Below, in pieces: positions 46,501 to 54,400 of a stretch of 64,000 bases of DNA. Positions within the stretch are counted from its first letter, which is position 1. Each line of letters opens with the position of its first letter. The stretch spans positions 62,001 through 126,000 of the forward strand of contig JAFEMH010005378.1 in assembly GCA_022495995.1 (NCBI GenBank), in the 5' to 3' direction. Both the position numbers and the translations under genes were made by a program. Under the pieces are notes generated by a model. That model was not told where the DNA came from and searched no databases. It worked only from the letters and a program-made list of their open reading frames with translations. This DNA is from Adenophora triphylla var. japonica. Lineage: Eukaryota; Streptophyta; Magnoliopsida; Asterales; Campanulaceae.

Positions 46501-46575
46501 AACAATAACTTGACCTTTTGACCTTTTGCTGGAGAAATGGCGGTAATAAGCTGTTGAGAAAGTTAGAGCTTCCAT
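21231..46575 (-). CDS. cpSRP54: Chloroplast SRP54-type GTPase, 15 exons, 567 residues
   Basis: Plastid homologue of bacterial Ffh; it guides thylakoid proteins to the membrane. Exons: 46441-46575, 46182-46314, 35259-35326, 35033-35134, 34577-34729, 34335-34412, 33171-33296, 32961-33063, 31503-31603, 30491-30628, 30019-30162, 29839-29914, 21807-21892, 21444-21569, 21231-21365. All introns are GT-AG and the phases join into one frame. Residues 1-70 are a Ser-rich transit peptide ([20 protein letters not shown]). The NG domain has P-loop GLQGVGKTT (177-185), DTAGR (259-263) and TKLD (317-320). The M domain keeps [19 protein letters not shown] (about 475-493). The last exon (524-567) is unusual: [11 protein letters not shown] replaces the APPGTARRKRK expected from Arabidopsis, and the end is RGFGRKKK. 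Introns 2 (10.9 kb) and 12 (7.9 kb) hold LTR elements. No inactivating change seen. Confidence 0.95.
21607..21711. mobile_element. Short Stowaway-like MITE in SRP54 intron 13
   Basis: Left end actcctccatcccaaaatga and right end 'cattttggggcggggagg...gagta' are inverted counterparts. A G run interrupts the right arm. Confidence 0.6.
22147..22396. mobile_element. Stowaway-like MITE in SRP54 intron 12
   Basis: About 250 bp with inverted ends ctccctccgtcccaaaatga and 'tcattttgggatggatggag', flanked by TA on both sides. Internal sequence is also self-complementary around 'aaaacttgttattgata' (near 22245). Confidence 0.85.
22477..22735 (+). repeat. 5' LTR of the intron-12 copia element
   Basis: TGATAAGCTTAC...GTTCGAACA, 259 bp. 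Differs from the 3' LTR by a small number of substitutions and short indels, indicating an older insertion than the gag-only gypsy element. Confidence 0.9.
22736..22748 (+). other. Primer-binding site, tRNA-iMet variant
   Basis: TGGTATTAGAGCG differs from the standard TGGTATCAGAGC at one internal position. Confidence 0.75.
23117..24255 (+). pseudogene. Copia gag of the intron-12 element
   Basis: Starts [19 protein letters not shown]. Three frames (23117-23434, 23349-23753, 23740-24255) must be joined. The gag core [20 protein letters not shown] is followed by the region ending in HGYPEWH. The knuckle reads [14 protein letters not shown], with Ser in place of the second Cys, which should weaken metal binding. 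A stop at 24253 separates gag from protease. Confidence 0.85.
24312..25304 (+). pseudogene. Copia protease and integrase core, intron-12 element
   Basis: Open for 330 codons. Protease active site [14 protein letters not shown] (about residues 27-40), pre-integrase LWHHRLGH, then integrase with [20 protein letters not shown] and [10 protein letters not shown]. The catalytic Asp pair is present. The frame ends at 25302, before the catalytic Glu. Confidence 0.88.
25397..26116 (+). pseudogene. Copia integrase C-terminal region, intron-12 element
   Basis: Contains [13 protein letters not shown] and [15 protein letters not shown] 15-bp tandem duplication (25591-25605 and 25606-25620) adds five residues in frame ([10 protein letters not shown]). 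A frame change around 25640-25900 gives an artificial Leu/Ile-rich stretch. Confidence 0.8.
26117..27010 (+). pseudogene. Copia reverse transcriptase, intron-12 element
   Basis: Recognisable blocks: [52 protein letters not shown], then [14 protein letters not shown] with the catalytic YVDD (about 26666-26707). Stops and at least two frameshifts (near 26330 and 26500) separate them. Confidence 0.9.
27011..27655 (+). pseudogene. Copia RNase H and polypurine tract, intron-12 element
   Basis: [18 protein letters not shown], then a run of about 16 T (27213-27230) that has shifted the frame, then [13 protein letters not shown] and the C-terminal [15 protein letters not shown]. The purine tract ggagaggggggggg ends directly at the 3' LTR. 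Confidence 0.88.
27656..27911 (+). repeat. 3' LTR of the intron-12 copia element
   Basis: 256 bp, TGATAAGCTTAC...GTTCAAACA, followed by the target duplication GCTAC. Confidence 0.92.
27917..28470 (+). repeat. Possible LTR fragment with GC-rich hairpin
   Basis: Contains a perfect hairpin gcggggggc-tac-gccccccgc (27997-28017) and repeated 'gaggcgggcgcc' motifs. Downstream the sequence looks like an LTR R/U5 region (taatacagaggcaagg...gcgattgcacaaca). No partner LTR or primer site was found, so the call rests on composition. GC content is far above the neighbouring intron. Confidence 0.4.
28471..29838. other. Remainder of SRP54 intron 12
   Basis: No gene. Holds a MITE (28628-28950). Also unclassified repeat-like DNA at about 29200-29625, framed by 'ggggccctgtgcc' and 'gggccctgtgcaattgggc'. 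Confidence 0.5.
28628..28950. mobile_element. Stowaway-like MITE with internal duplication
   Basis: Ends ctccctccaccccactaaaa and 'ttttaatgggatggatggag', flanked by TA. An internal unit starting 'tgttttggacacggagatta' is duplicated in tandem, about 67 bp apart. Confidence 0.8.
30201..30449. mobile_element. Stowaway-like MITE in SRP54 intron 10
   Basis: Inverted ends ctccctccgttcggaaagtt and 'aactttctgggacagaggga', flanked by TA. Sits between exons 11 and 10. Confidence 0.85.
31757..32328. mobile_element. Composite MITE carrying a SINE-like head
   Basis: Outer ends ctccctccgtccttaaatga and 'tcatttagggacagtgggag', flanked by TA. At about 570 bp it is longer than its relatives; an inner arm 'ggacattcattttgggac' near 32268 suggests one MITE inside another. 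The SINE-like sequence lies at 32017-32050. Confidence 0.65.
32017..32050 (-). repeat. SINE-like 5' head (tRNA-derived A box)
   Basis: On the reverse strand gagggcgagccttggcgcaa followed by 'cggttaagttgctcc' resembles the start of plant Au-type SINEs, including the polymerase III A-box region. The B box and tail are not evident, so it is truncated. Confidence 0.5.
32635..32841. mobile_element. Stowaway-like MITE in SRP54 intron 8
   Basis: Ends ctccctccgtcccaaattga and 'tcattttgggacagagggag', flanked by TA. About 207 bp. Confidence 0.85.
33428..33678. mobile_element. Stowaway-like MITE in SRP54 intron 6
   Basis: Ends ctcactccgtcccaaaatga and 'gatcatttcggtgcggaggg', flanked by TA. Internal sequence matches the MITEs at 22147 and 36441. 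Confidence 0.85.
34515..34563. repeat. (GA)n microsatellite in SRP54 intron 5
   Basis: About 24 uninterrupted GA units, only 13 bases from the splice donor of exon 5 (34575-34576). Length changes could affect splicing of that exon. Confidence 0.95.
35824..35900. repeat. Partial MITE arm in SRP54 intron 2
   Basis: tactacctctgtcccaaaat followed by 'gaatgacc' resembles a MITE left end. No right end found. Confidence 0.4.
36441..36688. mobile_element. Stowaway-like MITE in SRP54 intron 2
   Basis: Ends ctccctccgtcccaaaatga and 'gatcattttgggacaaaggg', flanked by TA. About 248 bp. Confidence 0.87.
36947..37140 (+). mobile_element. Short non-autonomous Helitron in SRP54 intron 2
   Basis: Starts TCTATAGTATAAATGAGGG after an A and ends with hairpin GTGTCC-tc-GGACAC, then gggcttatt, then CTAG before a T. 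Both termini and the A|T target fit a plant Helitron. 194 bp, no coding capacity. Confidence 0.75.
37161..37341. mobile_element. MITE, divergent Stowaway-like
   Basis: Inverted ends tccctccatctccaaaaaga and 'atctttttgagataggagga', flanked by TA. Confidence 0.7.
37751..38018. mobile_element. hAT-like MITE
   Basis: Ends CAGTGGTGAAG and CTTCGCCACTG form imperfect terminal inverted repeats of the plant hAT type. Flanks 'cttcctaag' and 'cttccaag' look like an 8-bp target duplication with one indel. Confidence 0.65.
38209..38516 (-). repeat. 3' LTR of the intron-2 copia element
   Basis: Contains three direct copies of 'aaggagaaggagtttcctta' units. On the reverse strand the LTR begins TATTAAGG where TG is standard, just after the purine tract TTGCGGGGGCA. 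Confidence 0.88.
38517..39109 (-). pseudogene. Copia RNase H, intron-2 element
   Basis: Frame from 39109 reads [15 protein letters not shown], then [20 protein letters not shown], then [20 protein letters not shown] and [15 protein letters not shown]. The frame runs on into the LTR before a stop. Length is normal for a copia RNase H. Confidence 0.88.
39110..39602 (-). pseudogene. Copia reverse transcriptase, C-terminal part, intron-2 element
   Basis: [20 protein letters not shown], then [12 protein letters not shown], then [12 protein letters not shown] with the YVDD active site, then [12 protein letters not shown], after which the frame shifts. The N-terminal RT blocks must lie at 39600-39790, in other frames. 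Confidence 0.87.
39783..40649 (-). pseudogene. Copia integrase C-terminal region and Pro/Arg-rich linker, intron-2 element
   Basis: Begins with [20 protein letters not shown] and [16 protein letters not shown]. Then follows a long Pro-rich linker with repeated Arg-Ser-Pro blocks encoded by repeats of 'ggcgatcgcgcg' (40083-40170). Confidence 0.82.
40655..41943 (-). pseudogene. Copia gag tail, protease and integrase core, intron-2 element
   Basis: Two overlapping frames (40957-41943 and 40655-40972). Knuckle [14 protein letters not shown] (about residues 51-64 from the first Met), protease [14 protein letters not shown], pre-integrase [11 protein letters not shown], integrase [20 protein letters not shown], then [11 protein letters not shown]. 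The gag capsid region that should lie between the primer site and the knuckle is absent. Confidence 0.87.
42013..42575 (+). repeat. 5' LTR of the nested gypsy-type element
   Basis: 563 bp, TGATATGACATAAT...TTTAGCCTGTCA. Confidence 0.92.
42581..42597 (+). other. Primer-binding site for tRNA-Asp
   Basis: TGGCGCCGTTGCCGGGG is complementary to the 3' end plus CCA of plant tRNA-Asp, a primer used by Athila-type elements and their non-autonomous relatives. Confidence 0.88.
42719..43399 (+). CDS. Lys-rich ORF of the nested element, gag-like N-terminus
   Basis: Open from 42692; I prefer the second Met at 42719 because the product then starts [20 protein letters not shown], resembling the M..TRS start of Athila gag. 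The rest is highly charged (runs such as [12 protein letters not shown] near residue 175), with no zinc knuckle or protease. About 226 residues. It may be a truncated gag or a nucleic-acid-binding accessory protein. It is intact, unlike nearly every other element ORF here. Confidence 0.6.
   Translation: MIHTRSSNQLASPFVPEIERYFRYRRSLHLEEMNNNNDRGDHKPSVCVIYVRRKKKVDGQMVSIEPKQKVEKSVEPELEVEKKVDEKILEEKYILPVFPVYEPVPPFPCALKEDRKSETDKAIFDTFKRLERNQKERSQKKVKILEHVYVIYKKKSTKISWEVPKKKKKKIKAKKKATNLFWDPPDLIKNDANVWKIVGICTRECARWAKGRKVKTKKKVSTFNPH
43400..44040 (+). other. Non-coding part of the nested element
   Basis: Contains 'gaggcgccagcctcat...gaggtgcccgcctgg' (43744-43782), similar in style to the GC-rich motifs at 28040-28230, and A-rich runs at 43637-43735. 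No gene. Confidence 0.5.
44041..44479 (+). repeat. 146-bp unit repeated three times
   Basis: Copies start at 44041, 44187 and 44333 with 'ttagcccctgttctttcaaa' and are nearly identical, so the triplication is recent. Confidence 0.95.
44480..45289 (+). other. Non-coding 3' part of the nested element
   Basis: Low-complexity A-rich runs at 44570-44700 lie in two imperfect repeats carrying 'gagaggc...' and 'cacctaggcaaaagg'. No coding region supported before the polypurine tract. Confidence 0.5.
45290..45842 (+). repeat. 3' LTR of the nested gypsy-type element
   Basis: 553 bp. Lacks about 10 bases present in the 5' LTR near 42392 and differs at a handful of single bases. Confidence 0.92.
45850..46148 (-). 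repeat. 5' LTR of the intron-2 copia element
   Basis: 299 bp. Followed on the reverse strand by TGGTATC, the first half of the tRNA-iMet primer site. The rest (GTATCAGAGC) resumes at 42012-42003 beyond the nested element. It has fewer copies of the internal repeat than the 3' LTR. Confidence 0.88.
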
Positions 46576-46700
46576 GGCGGAGAGAAGCTAATTGAGCTCT
46601 CGTGGTTTTGATTTTATATCTTTCTTTATCCACACTTTGGGAGGGAGGGGTTTGGCCGAATCCGGTCCGGTAGTTCTATCCATTTTCTTGATTGGCTGCT
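46576..46700 (-). promoter_or_regulatory. Likely core promoter of the SRP54 gene
   Basis: On the reverse strand TATAAAA lies at 46612-46618, about 40 bases upstream of the ATG (46573-46575). That leaves little room for a leader, so the true start site could lie elsewhere. Confidence 0.35.
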
Positions 46701-47339
46701 TCGCAGTACATCGTATTTTGGTCCGATATCAAATGCAAATTTTGAGCAAACTCCAACAATAAAATGAAAGGTCTCAGAAATTTTTTGATATTCTTGTTGG
46801 AAAAATTCGTTATATTATGGAAAGTAAATTGTGTATTTTCCTTACATGAATTGTTTGTTGTTTAACAAAGATTATTATGGGTTCATGTTTCACATTGTGA
46901 GAACATGAAAATGAAATATCTAGATGTCCAATTTGATATTGGATGAGAAAGATATGATAGCTCAAAATAAGTGGGTTAAAGTGTAACTTTTAGAAGTTAA
47001 CACCACTATTGATATCCCATAATTTCTAGATTAATTGAGGGATTAATATGGATCATTACTTTGGAATTTGGGGTTAAAAAGTTGAGAAAAGTACATTTTT
47101 CGTCTTTAAAATACTTTAAGTTATACCTTTTCGTCCTTCAACAATTTTTTTTTACTTAAGAATCCCTAACCTATCGTTTTAAGGTTTATGTAGTCCCTTG
47201 AGATAACTGGCGTTAATTTTTCCGTTAACTTTGGCTGAGTTGGCGCTTACATGGCGTCTTCCATCTACATAGCAATGAGTCAGCAGCATAGGGGCTTAAA
47301 AGAAAAAAGAAAAAAGAAAAAATCAAAAAAAATAAATAA
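46701..47339. other. Upstream region of the SRP54 gene, no gene seen
   Basis: AT-rich. The stretch 47080-47290 ('cgtccttcaa...ccgttaactttggctgagtt') looks like a common degraded plant repeat; unclassified. Confidence 0.45.
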
Positions 47340-47492
47340 TAATAAATAATAATAATAATAAAATAATAATAATAAAAATAATAATAATAACAATAAATAA
47401 TAATAATAATTATTATTATTATTAAAAAAAATAATAAAATAATAATAAGCCTAATATTTTAATATTTGGATTAATATTTGGATTAATAATAA

Positions 47493-47549
<57 letters not shown>

Positions 47550-47550
47550 T
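47322..47550. repeat. AAT/ATT trinucleotide microsatellite
   Basis: Long imperfect (AAT)n tract with one inverted segment (attattattatt at 47410-47422) and an uninterrupted run at 47490-47549. Confidence 0.95.
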
Positions 47551-47559
47551 GAACATACC

Positions 47560-48007
47560 AAAAATGTCGAGTTGGGCCAAGCAAGTAAAGCCCAATCACA
47601 GGCCGCTTTGACTGTCACATTTTCAACAGGGCTGGCCCAATCAGAACGAGGCCCAAAGCCCATCTCAAGCATCAGTCGACTAAGCCCATGGTCCGACCTA
47701 CCAGGTCCCGACCTAACTTAGTCCGACCTCATGATTCATACTACAATTCGGGTACGAACCATGCTCTACCCGACAGTCAGGTCGACCATTACACAAGTGG
47801 CGACCTCGACCTAAATTAACAAATGACGACCTGACACTTGCCGGCTTATTTGGTTAAACAATTCTCATAACCACATCCCTACAAATCAGGGACCGTTATA
47901 GACACGTGCCCACGACCAAGTAGCTTCTGATCTCGGAGGACATGTTGCCTCCCCAAAAATACATCACTTTTTCCTATAAATACTTCATCACTACCAAACG
48001 GTGAAAG
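47560..48007 (+). repeat. Probable LTR U3 fragment cut by the right-hand Tat-type element
   Basis: Contains repeated 'gtccgacct' and 'cgacct' motifs and a TATA box in cctataaatacttcatcac (about 47975-47993). It stops exactly where the next element begins (48008). No primer site or partner was found. Confidence 0.4.
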
Positions 48008-48940
48008 TGAAATTACCCGGATCCGAATAGGCTTCGCAGCCCCCGGCATCTGGCATCTTTCGCGTTGGCGGCGGTGTCTCGCCATTTTGTTTTCGCATTT
48101 TGTAGAGTCGCCACGCCGTTTTTATTAAGCCCAAAACATTGAAAAAGGGCATCAGTTTAAAGACAATTTTAAACTGTTTTTGTGTGATGAGATTTTGAGT
48201 TCGGAGGTCAGATGACTCCTCGGGAAGAGAATATTAGAATATTAGAGCTCACCCGAGTCGCCTCGTAAAACGAGTCTTTCGGATACCCCTAATATCCTTT
48301 AAATGTTTTGTGTGTGTGTGTGTGCTTTTTTAAAAATGCATGCTGTATCGGATGTCTACATTGTATGCTATGTATGAAAATGTATTGAAATAGTAATGGA
48401 AGGAAGCCTTACCAATGTTGGTTCGTGTCTGTCTTCCACTGGGGAATAGTGTTTGAGGATGGAATGATGTTCCGGCACGGACCGGGATTGCTTCGGGAGG
48501 GGCCGGTTGTCTGCGGACAGAGTTTCGGCGTGCGTTGAGATTGTAGGCTGCGTTCGGGCAGAGCTTCGGCGTGCGTGGGGATCGCGGGATCACTCGGGCG
48601 AGAGGTTCGGCGTGCGTTGGGGTGGCGGAGTCACTCGGGCGGAGTTTCGGCGTGGTTTGGGATCGCCGATTTGACTCGGAAAGAGCGGGACGCCTCGGGA
48701 AAGACCGAGACGAGGCCTCGGAGTACCACGAGGGGCCTCGGAGTACCTCGAGAGTGCCTCGGGCGGCGCGGGAGCGTCTCGGGAGCTCTCGGGAGGCTTC
48801 GGAGCACCGCGAGGGGCTCGGAAGGCCTCGAAAGGATCCGAAAGGGGCGGGAATGCCTCGGAAGGACTTAGAGGGGAGGCCGGAAGGCTAGGGAGGAAGA
48901 GAGAAGTGGGAGGTGTGTGAAAATGAGGAGGGGGAGCCCT

Positions 48941-48950
48941 CTATTTATAG
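48941..48950 (-). promoter_or_regulatory. LTR TATA box
   Basis: CTATAAATAG on the reverse strand. The first 14-bp palindrome lies 22 bases upstream (48972-48985). Confidence 0.8.
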
Positions 48951-48971
48951 TGCCGAGATTAGGTGCAAAGA

Positions 48972-49216
48972 GGTCCGTACGGACCTCACAGTAATCCGAT
49001 ATTTTGGTTTTCCTCGATTTGAGGAATCGTGATGATGGTGAATATTACGTAATTATGGTGTCCACGAGCAATAAGGTCCGTACGGACCATCTTGCATGCA
49101 AAGAGGTCCGTACGGACCAACTAAGCATGAGGGTAATCATTTTCCCAGGATTTGAGGAATATTGTGGACTTTAAGAAGATTCGGTAATTATTAAAGCAAA
49201 GAGGTCCGTACGGACC
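48972..49216. promoter_or_regulatory. Four copies of the palindrome GGTCCGTACGGACC in LTR U3
   Basis: Exact copies at 48972-48985, 49075-49088, 49105-49118 and 49203-49216, three of them preceded by 'gcaaagag' or 'aaagag'. They lie immediately upstream of the LTR TATA box. A palindrome of this size suggests a dimeric DNA-binding protein site. Confidence 0.8.
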
Positions 49217-49405
49217 ATTATTGCTTTCAATTTCTGAAAATTCCCAAAAGGTCCTTTTGTCCCTTTTTATCCCGAAAAGGCTCCTCCACTTGGTTTGGTT
49301 GGGGGTTTAGAGAGGGTTTTGAGTGAGAGGGGTTGTCGAGGCTGCGTTGATGAGTCGCGGTGCTTCCGTGTGTTTGAAAGGGTGTGATCCAGTTGGGGTA
49401 CTTAC

Positions 49406-49990
49406 GAAGCCCTCGACGACGTCACTTATGAAAGAAGTGGGGTCGCCAGATAAGATAAGGGTCCTAATGCTGGATCGCGTCTTTGGGAGATAATGTGGCC
49501 AAGGGAGGTCGGTGTGAGGACGTGGTGGTGTCCTATTGTGTGACCGTTTAGGTCGGTAAATTTGGACCACTGTGATAGGATTCCTACGTATCCCTGGCGG
49601 GAATCAAGCACAGTCGTAGTTCGAGTGTGGGGTGAGTGTTTTGTGAATGCGGGCGTGGTGGTGCCACTGAAGTGTCGCGTGACCGCCGAGGTCGGTTGTG
49701 AGGACGTGGTGGTGTCTGGGTGACCGCATAGATCGATGGGTGGACCACTGTAATAGGATTCCTACGTATCCACAGCGGGAATCAAGCACAGTCGTAGTTC
49801 GAGAGGTCGTGAAATGCGTGAGTGCGGGCGTGGTGGTGCCACTGAAGTGTTGTGTGGCCGAGGTCGGTGGTAAGGACGTGGTGGTGTCTGGGATGTGGTG
49901 ACCGCCGAGGTCAATTGTGAGGACGTGGTGGTGTCTGGGATGGAAATTTTACGATTTTCCGAATCGGGTGGTTTAAGGCCTTAGGGGCGG
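49406..49990. repeat. Pre-LTR segment with dispersed 'gtgaggacgtggtggtgtc' repeats
   Basis: About five copies of 'ggacgtggtggtgtc'-type units and two copies (49566-49615 and 49747-49802) of 'taggattcctacgtatcc' plus 'gcgggaatcaagcac'. The latter is the reverse complement of motifs before the 3' LTR of the gag-only element. Confidence 0.75.
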
Positions 49991-49994
49991 GGAT

Positions 49995-50460
49995 AGCGTG
50001 AGGACTTGAATCGTCTTCGAATGTGGTTGCGCCGTGCGTGAGGACTTTTGAATCGTCTTCGGCGGCGGTGGGTGCCACGCGGGAGGACTTTGAATCGTCT
50101 TCGCGGCGGTTGGTGCCACGCGGGAGGACTTTGAATCGTCTTACGGCGGCGGTTGATGTTATGCGAGACTTTGAATCGTCTTCAGCCGCGATTGATGTTA
50201 TGCGCGAGACTTTGAATCGTCTTCTAGCCGCGATTGATGTTATGCGCGAGGACTTTGAATCGTCTTCTAGCCGCGATTGGTGCCATGCGGGAGGACTTTG
50301 AATCGTCTTAAAGCGCGGTTGTTGTTATGCGCGAGACTTTGAATCGTCTTCTAGCCGCGATTGGTGCCACGCGAGGACTTTGAATCGTCTTAGCGGCGGT
50401 TGGTGTTATGCGCGAGGACTTTGAATCGTCTTCTAGCCGCGATTGTGGAGGCATAGGCGC
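49995..50460. repeat. Tandem array, about 42-bp unit, about 11 copies
   Basis: Unit core gaggactttgaatcgtcttc followed by 'tagccgcgattggtg' variants. Confidence 0.92.
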
Positions 50461-50499
50461 TTTGTGCTTTGATTGCGAGGCGTAGATGCCTTTGTGTTT

Positions 50500-51275
50500 T
50501 TGCATGTTGAGTAGGAGGTTGGACTTATGATGACTGCCCGGTGCTTGCGTTGCCGTTGAAGTGGGCGAGGATGACGGCCGGTGATTGCTTCACCATTTGG
50601 CATTTTGGAGGCGCTTCGTGCCTTGGGACTTGTACTCGGAGGTGTTGGCTCCTTCTTGTGCTTGTTTTGCCGTTTGAGTGGGCAAGGATGATGGTCGGTC
50701 TTTGAGGATATGCGGTCTTGTATGACTTCCGCTTTGACTTGTTGGGGAGGAGCTCGGGCTTACTTTGATGGCCGGTGCTTGCGTTGCCGTTGAAGTGGGC
50801 TAGGTTAGGGCTTACAGACTGCCCGGTGCTTGAATTGCTTTGGGGATGCGTGACCTTGTAGGGGCATCTTTTACATTGGGAAGATGACTTCGGACCTCCT
50901 TTGAGGGCCGGTGGTTGAAGTTGTCGTTGAGCGTTTGGAGGCGTCTTGTGCCTTGATATTCGTCTTTGGGAGGTGTTGGCTCCTTCTTGAATTGCCGTCG
51001 GGCGTTTTGGAGGCGTCTCGTGCCTTGATATTCGTACTGGGAGGTGTTGGCTCCTTCTTGAATTGCCGTTGAGTGGGCGAAGACTGGTCTGTGGTTGAAT
51101 TGCCATTGGAGTGGGCGAGGTTCGGGCTTACACTGACTGCCGGGGATTGAATTGTCGTTGGAGTGGGCGAGGACCGGTCTTACGTTGACGGCCGGGGATT
51201 GAATTGTCGTTGGAGTGGGCGAGGACCGGTCTTACACTGACGGCCGGGGATTGAATTGAAGGGTTAGGGACCATT
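50500..51275. repeat. Irregular tandem array around 'gccgttggagtgggcgagga'
   Basis: Many imperfect copies of 'ggccggtgcttg...ttgccgttgaagtgggc', with at least three tight copies (about 55-bp period) at 51115-51260. Confidence 0.85.
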
Positions 51276-51367
51276 CTGCACTTGGATTTGCTGGAAAAGG
51301 CCTTAGGACGGCCCGGGGGCAAAGATTATAAGGGCGGGGAAAGTAATTTGGCCACCCCTTGCAAAGA

Positions 51368-51411
51368 GGTCCGTACGGACCAACCTGGCCGCAAAGAGGT
51401 CCGTACGGACC
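51368..51411. promoter_or_regulatory. Two palindromes GGTCCGTACGGACC upstream of an antisense unit
   Basis: Exact copies at 51368-51381 and 51398-51411, each preceded by 'gcaaagag'. A TATA-like tttaaatg follows at 51446-51453 on the forward strand, so the layout mirrors the LTR promoter but points the other way. Confidence 0.75.
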
Positions 51412-51453
51412 ACCTTGGTTTTACGGTTCCCGGGTTTTGACCGGGTTTAAATG

Positions 51454-54400
51454 CCGAGCCCTTCCCATTCCTTCTTCTTCGGTGCGTGAACCGAGAGAGA
51501 GAGAAAGAGAGAAAATCCTCCATTGTTAACCAAAATCAACAATTTTTGCTTGAATTGCTTGCCGTGGTGAAGGATCTCGAAGGAGTCGTCGTCAGCCTTG
51601 ATCAAGAGGTGGTCGAGCAACGGATGGAGCTTCAAAGAAATTGGATCTCGTTCGTTCCATCTTCGAAGAACCGGATGTCTTGTATCCAGAATCCGGAGGT
51701 GCACAATCGTCGCTCTATGAACGTCGGGAGGTAAGAAATCCGTTCCGTTTTGATTCCCTGCTCGAATTTTTGAATGCTAGAACTAGGTTTTAGTTTTTCG
51801 CATTTTTGAATTTTTGTTATTTTTATGCCTTTTGCGAAATTCTTGATGAATTGTTGAAAATGGACATGTAAAAATTGTGGGTATGTGTATTTTGTGCAGA
51901 AATGTGTAGATTAGCTTTTATTTGTGAAAATAAAGTGCCTCTCTAATGAAATGCATGCTTTGGTGTTTTGTACCGTATGCTATTTATGTATGTACATTAT
52001 GAGAAAAGTTTGTCGTGTAGTGACAATTTTTTGTGAAAAAATGTGACATGTGCAGTGTTTTGTGACGGGTTTTGTACGAAAGTGTGTGCCGTGTAGGGAC
52101 GGATTTTTGAAAAATGTGTTATGCAGTCTGTGCCGTGTTTTTGGGTGACGGACTTTGTGGGGAAAATATGTGCAATATGTGCCGTGTTTTTGTGACGGGT
52201 TATATGTGCCTTTGCCGTGTTGGGACGGACTTTTTTTTTTGAAAATGTGTCGTGTAGGGTTTAATCCCCCCCTTTTTTCTTTTGAGAAAATGTGTATGCA
52301 GTGTGTGCCGTGTTTTGTGACGGGTTGCATGGGAAAAATTATAGGTATAATGTGAAAATTATGTGCAATGTGTGCCGTGTTTTGTGACGGGATATATGTG
52401 AAAAATATGTGCAATGTGTGCCGTGTTTTGTGACGGGATATATGTGAAAAATATGTGCAATGTGTGCCGTGTTTTGTGACGGGTTATTTTTCATGGCTTT
52501 CCGTGTTGGGACGGACTTTTGTGCCTTTTGTTTTATATTAAATGCTTGTGATTGACGTACCTTTCTTTGTGTTTACTGCGGGATGCGGGAGCTTATGGCC
52601 GGGAAGGCCAAGAGGATGAAGACTCGGGGGTCGCTCGAGGCATTGTTGGTTGTGGCGGCGGATGCACGATATTTACGTGGACGGTAGGCCGAGTCCCGGG
52701 AGGCTGGTCTACGCTTACGGCACAGGGGTGTTCGTCGAGAACACAGGCCGGAGTTTACGATACGAGGAAGAACAAGAGCGTCTTCCTTGGCCTTTACGAG
52801 TGCGGTGGGATACCACCCACACCTTCCATCGAGTGGGGAGAGGTGACGGTGGCCGGCCCAGGCTTTCTTTGCGATTACAGGGCTTTCCTTGAAAGGAGGG
52901 CGGTACGGTGGAAGATATGATCTCCGTCTTTGTGTTGGCCAGAGGCTGCTTGGGCTTTGAGCCTCGTCCTCGCGAGGGCACAGGCATGTTGTATAGTGAT
53001 GTGGAGGCGAGGATCACGTCCGGCATTGGGGCCTATGTTCGGGGTGCAGGCCGGGTGATGGCGGAGCGGTGGCGCGCTCCTTTTGTGGTATGCACTTTCC
53101 GAGACTTTGTTCTCGAACCACGCGACCGCGGCTCCCTTTGCTTTGTTGGAGAGCTTGATTGATCTGGATAGAGTTTGTGACATTGCTTGGGGCGAGCGGA
53201 GCTTGGCGAAGCTCTATTTCTCCTTGGGCCAGGTTTAGCGGGGTGTGGCCGATTCGTTGGCTGTTTTGACTTTGCTTTGGAGGTATGAGTTTATTGCTAT
53301 TTTGATTTAGCAACTTGTCGTTTCTCCTTTTTCTTTTTGCCTTGAGCCTTCTCTGTTTTTGTCGCGAGTGTGGTTTTATGAGGTTTTCGGTGCTTCCCGT
53401 GGGATAGAGATCTGAGTACATTCTTTGCGTACCTGCTATCTTTGAAATTTGGGCTCGTACGGCGAGGAAGAGGAGGACCGGCGGGGAAGCTCACCATCGC
53501 CTACGGGGATGTGCGGGAGCGTCTAGAGAGGGTAGCCGGAGGGGTTCGTTTTGTTCCCGTGGGCTCGGTATGAGGATGAGTTCGAGGGCTCCCAGGAGTG
53601 GCAGCGCGACGGAAGATCTTTGCGGGGCTTGACTGCGACGTTATGTACACAGGGAGCGGGTCTTACAGCGGCATGGCCCGGTGTGCTTCCGTGGCTCAGG
53701 GACCCTCCCTTTGGGATGCTTGATTCCGGGACATGGATGTGCTTGACTTTGAGAGGTACCTTGGCGGTGTGGGCGCAGGAGTTCATCTTGTATGGAGAGG
53801 AGTACGGGGCCTTCGTGAGGAGGAAGGCGGGACGCCGCGAGTGCGCGAGGAGAGAGAGGCGCCGCGAGCTCCCGAGAGGTTCCGATGCCGGGGCCGGATT
53901 TCACGTATGTCGGGGACGGATCGAGGAGGAGGGTGTGCATGCCGTTCTGGCGAGCTCTGCTTGCATACAGTGGATCCCGATAGATCGGTGAGTGTGCTTG
54001 ACTCTTTTCCATCTTGGCATCTTTTACGTATTTTTCTCTTTTTGTTGTCGAGTATAAGCGTATTCTTGAGCGTTTCCTTGGGCTGCTTGTTGGTGCGGAG
54101 TCAGGAGAGCTTATGATATCTTGACTTCGCCGTTATGTGGCGATGAGGTCGTTTGCGAAGAAGATGGCGTCGAAGATATCTTGCCGGTCTTCGCGACGCG
54201 TGCCGGCGTACGAGCCTATGCCTTCGAGGCATTCCGTAGACGTTCCTCCGCCTAGAGCGGCGGAGCCGCGGCGGGAGGGACCTTCGAGGGCGGCATAGTA
54301 TGGATGCGGGGACATCTTCGGGAGCTCGGCGGCGGCCACTTTTATCGGTTCTTCCCTCCTCGGGATGCGCGGGGCGAGGGTCCGTCGAGCCTTCCTTCTT

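Larger units (their letters stand above)
48008..49405 (-). repeat. 3' LTR of the large Tat-type element
   Basis: The left end is fixed by identity to 63633. The right end is inferred: on the reverse strand GTAAGTACCCCAACTGG follows the segment homologous to that before the other element's LTR, which begins TGTAAGTGCTCCAA. About 1.4 kb. Confidence 0.8.

Noticed and set aside
48571..48891. Arg/Glu-rich forward ORFs of about 100 codons in the 3' LTR
   Set aside because: They come from a repeated 'gcctcgggaa' motif in the LTR transcribed the other way.
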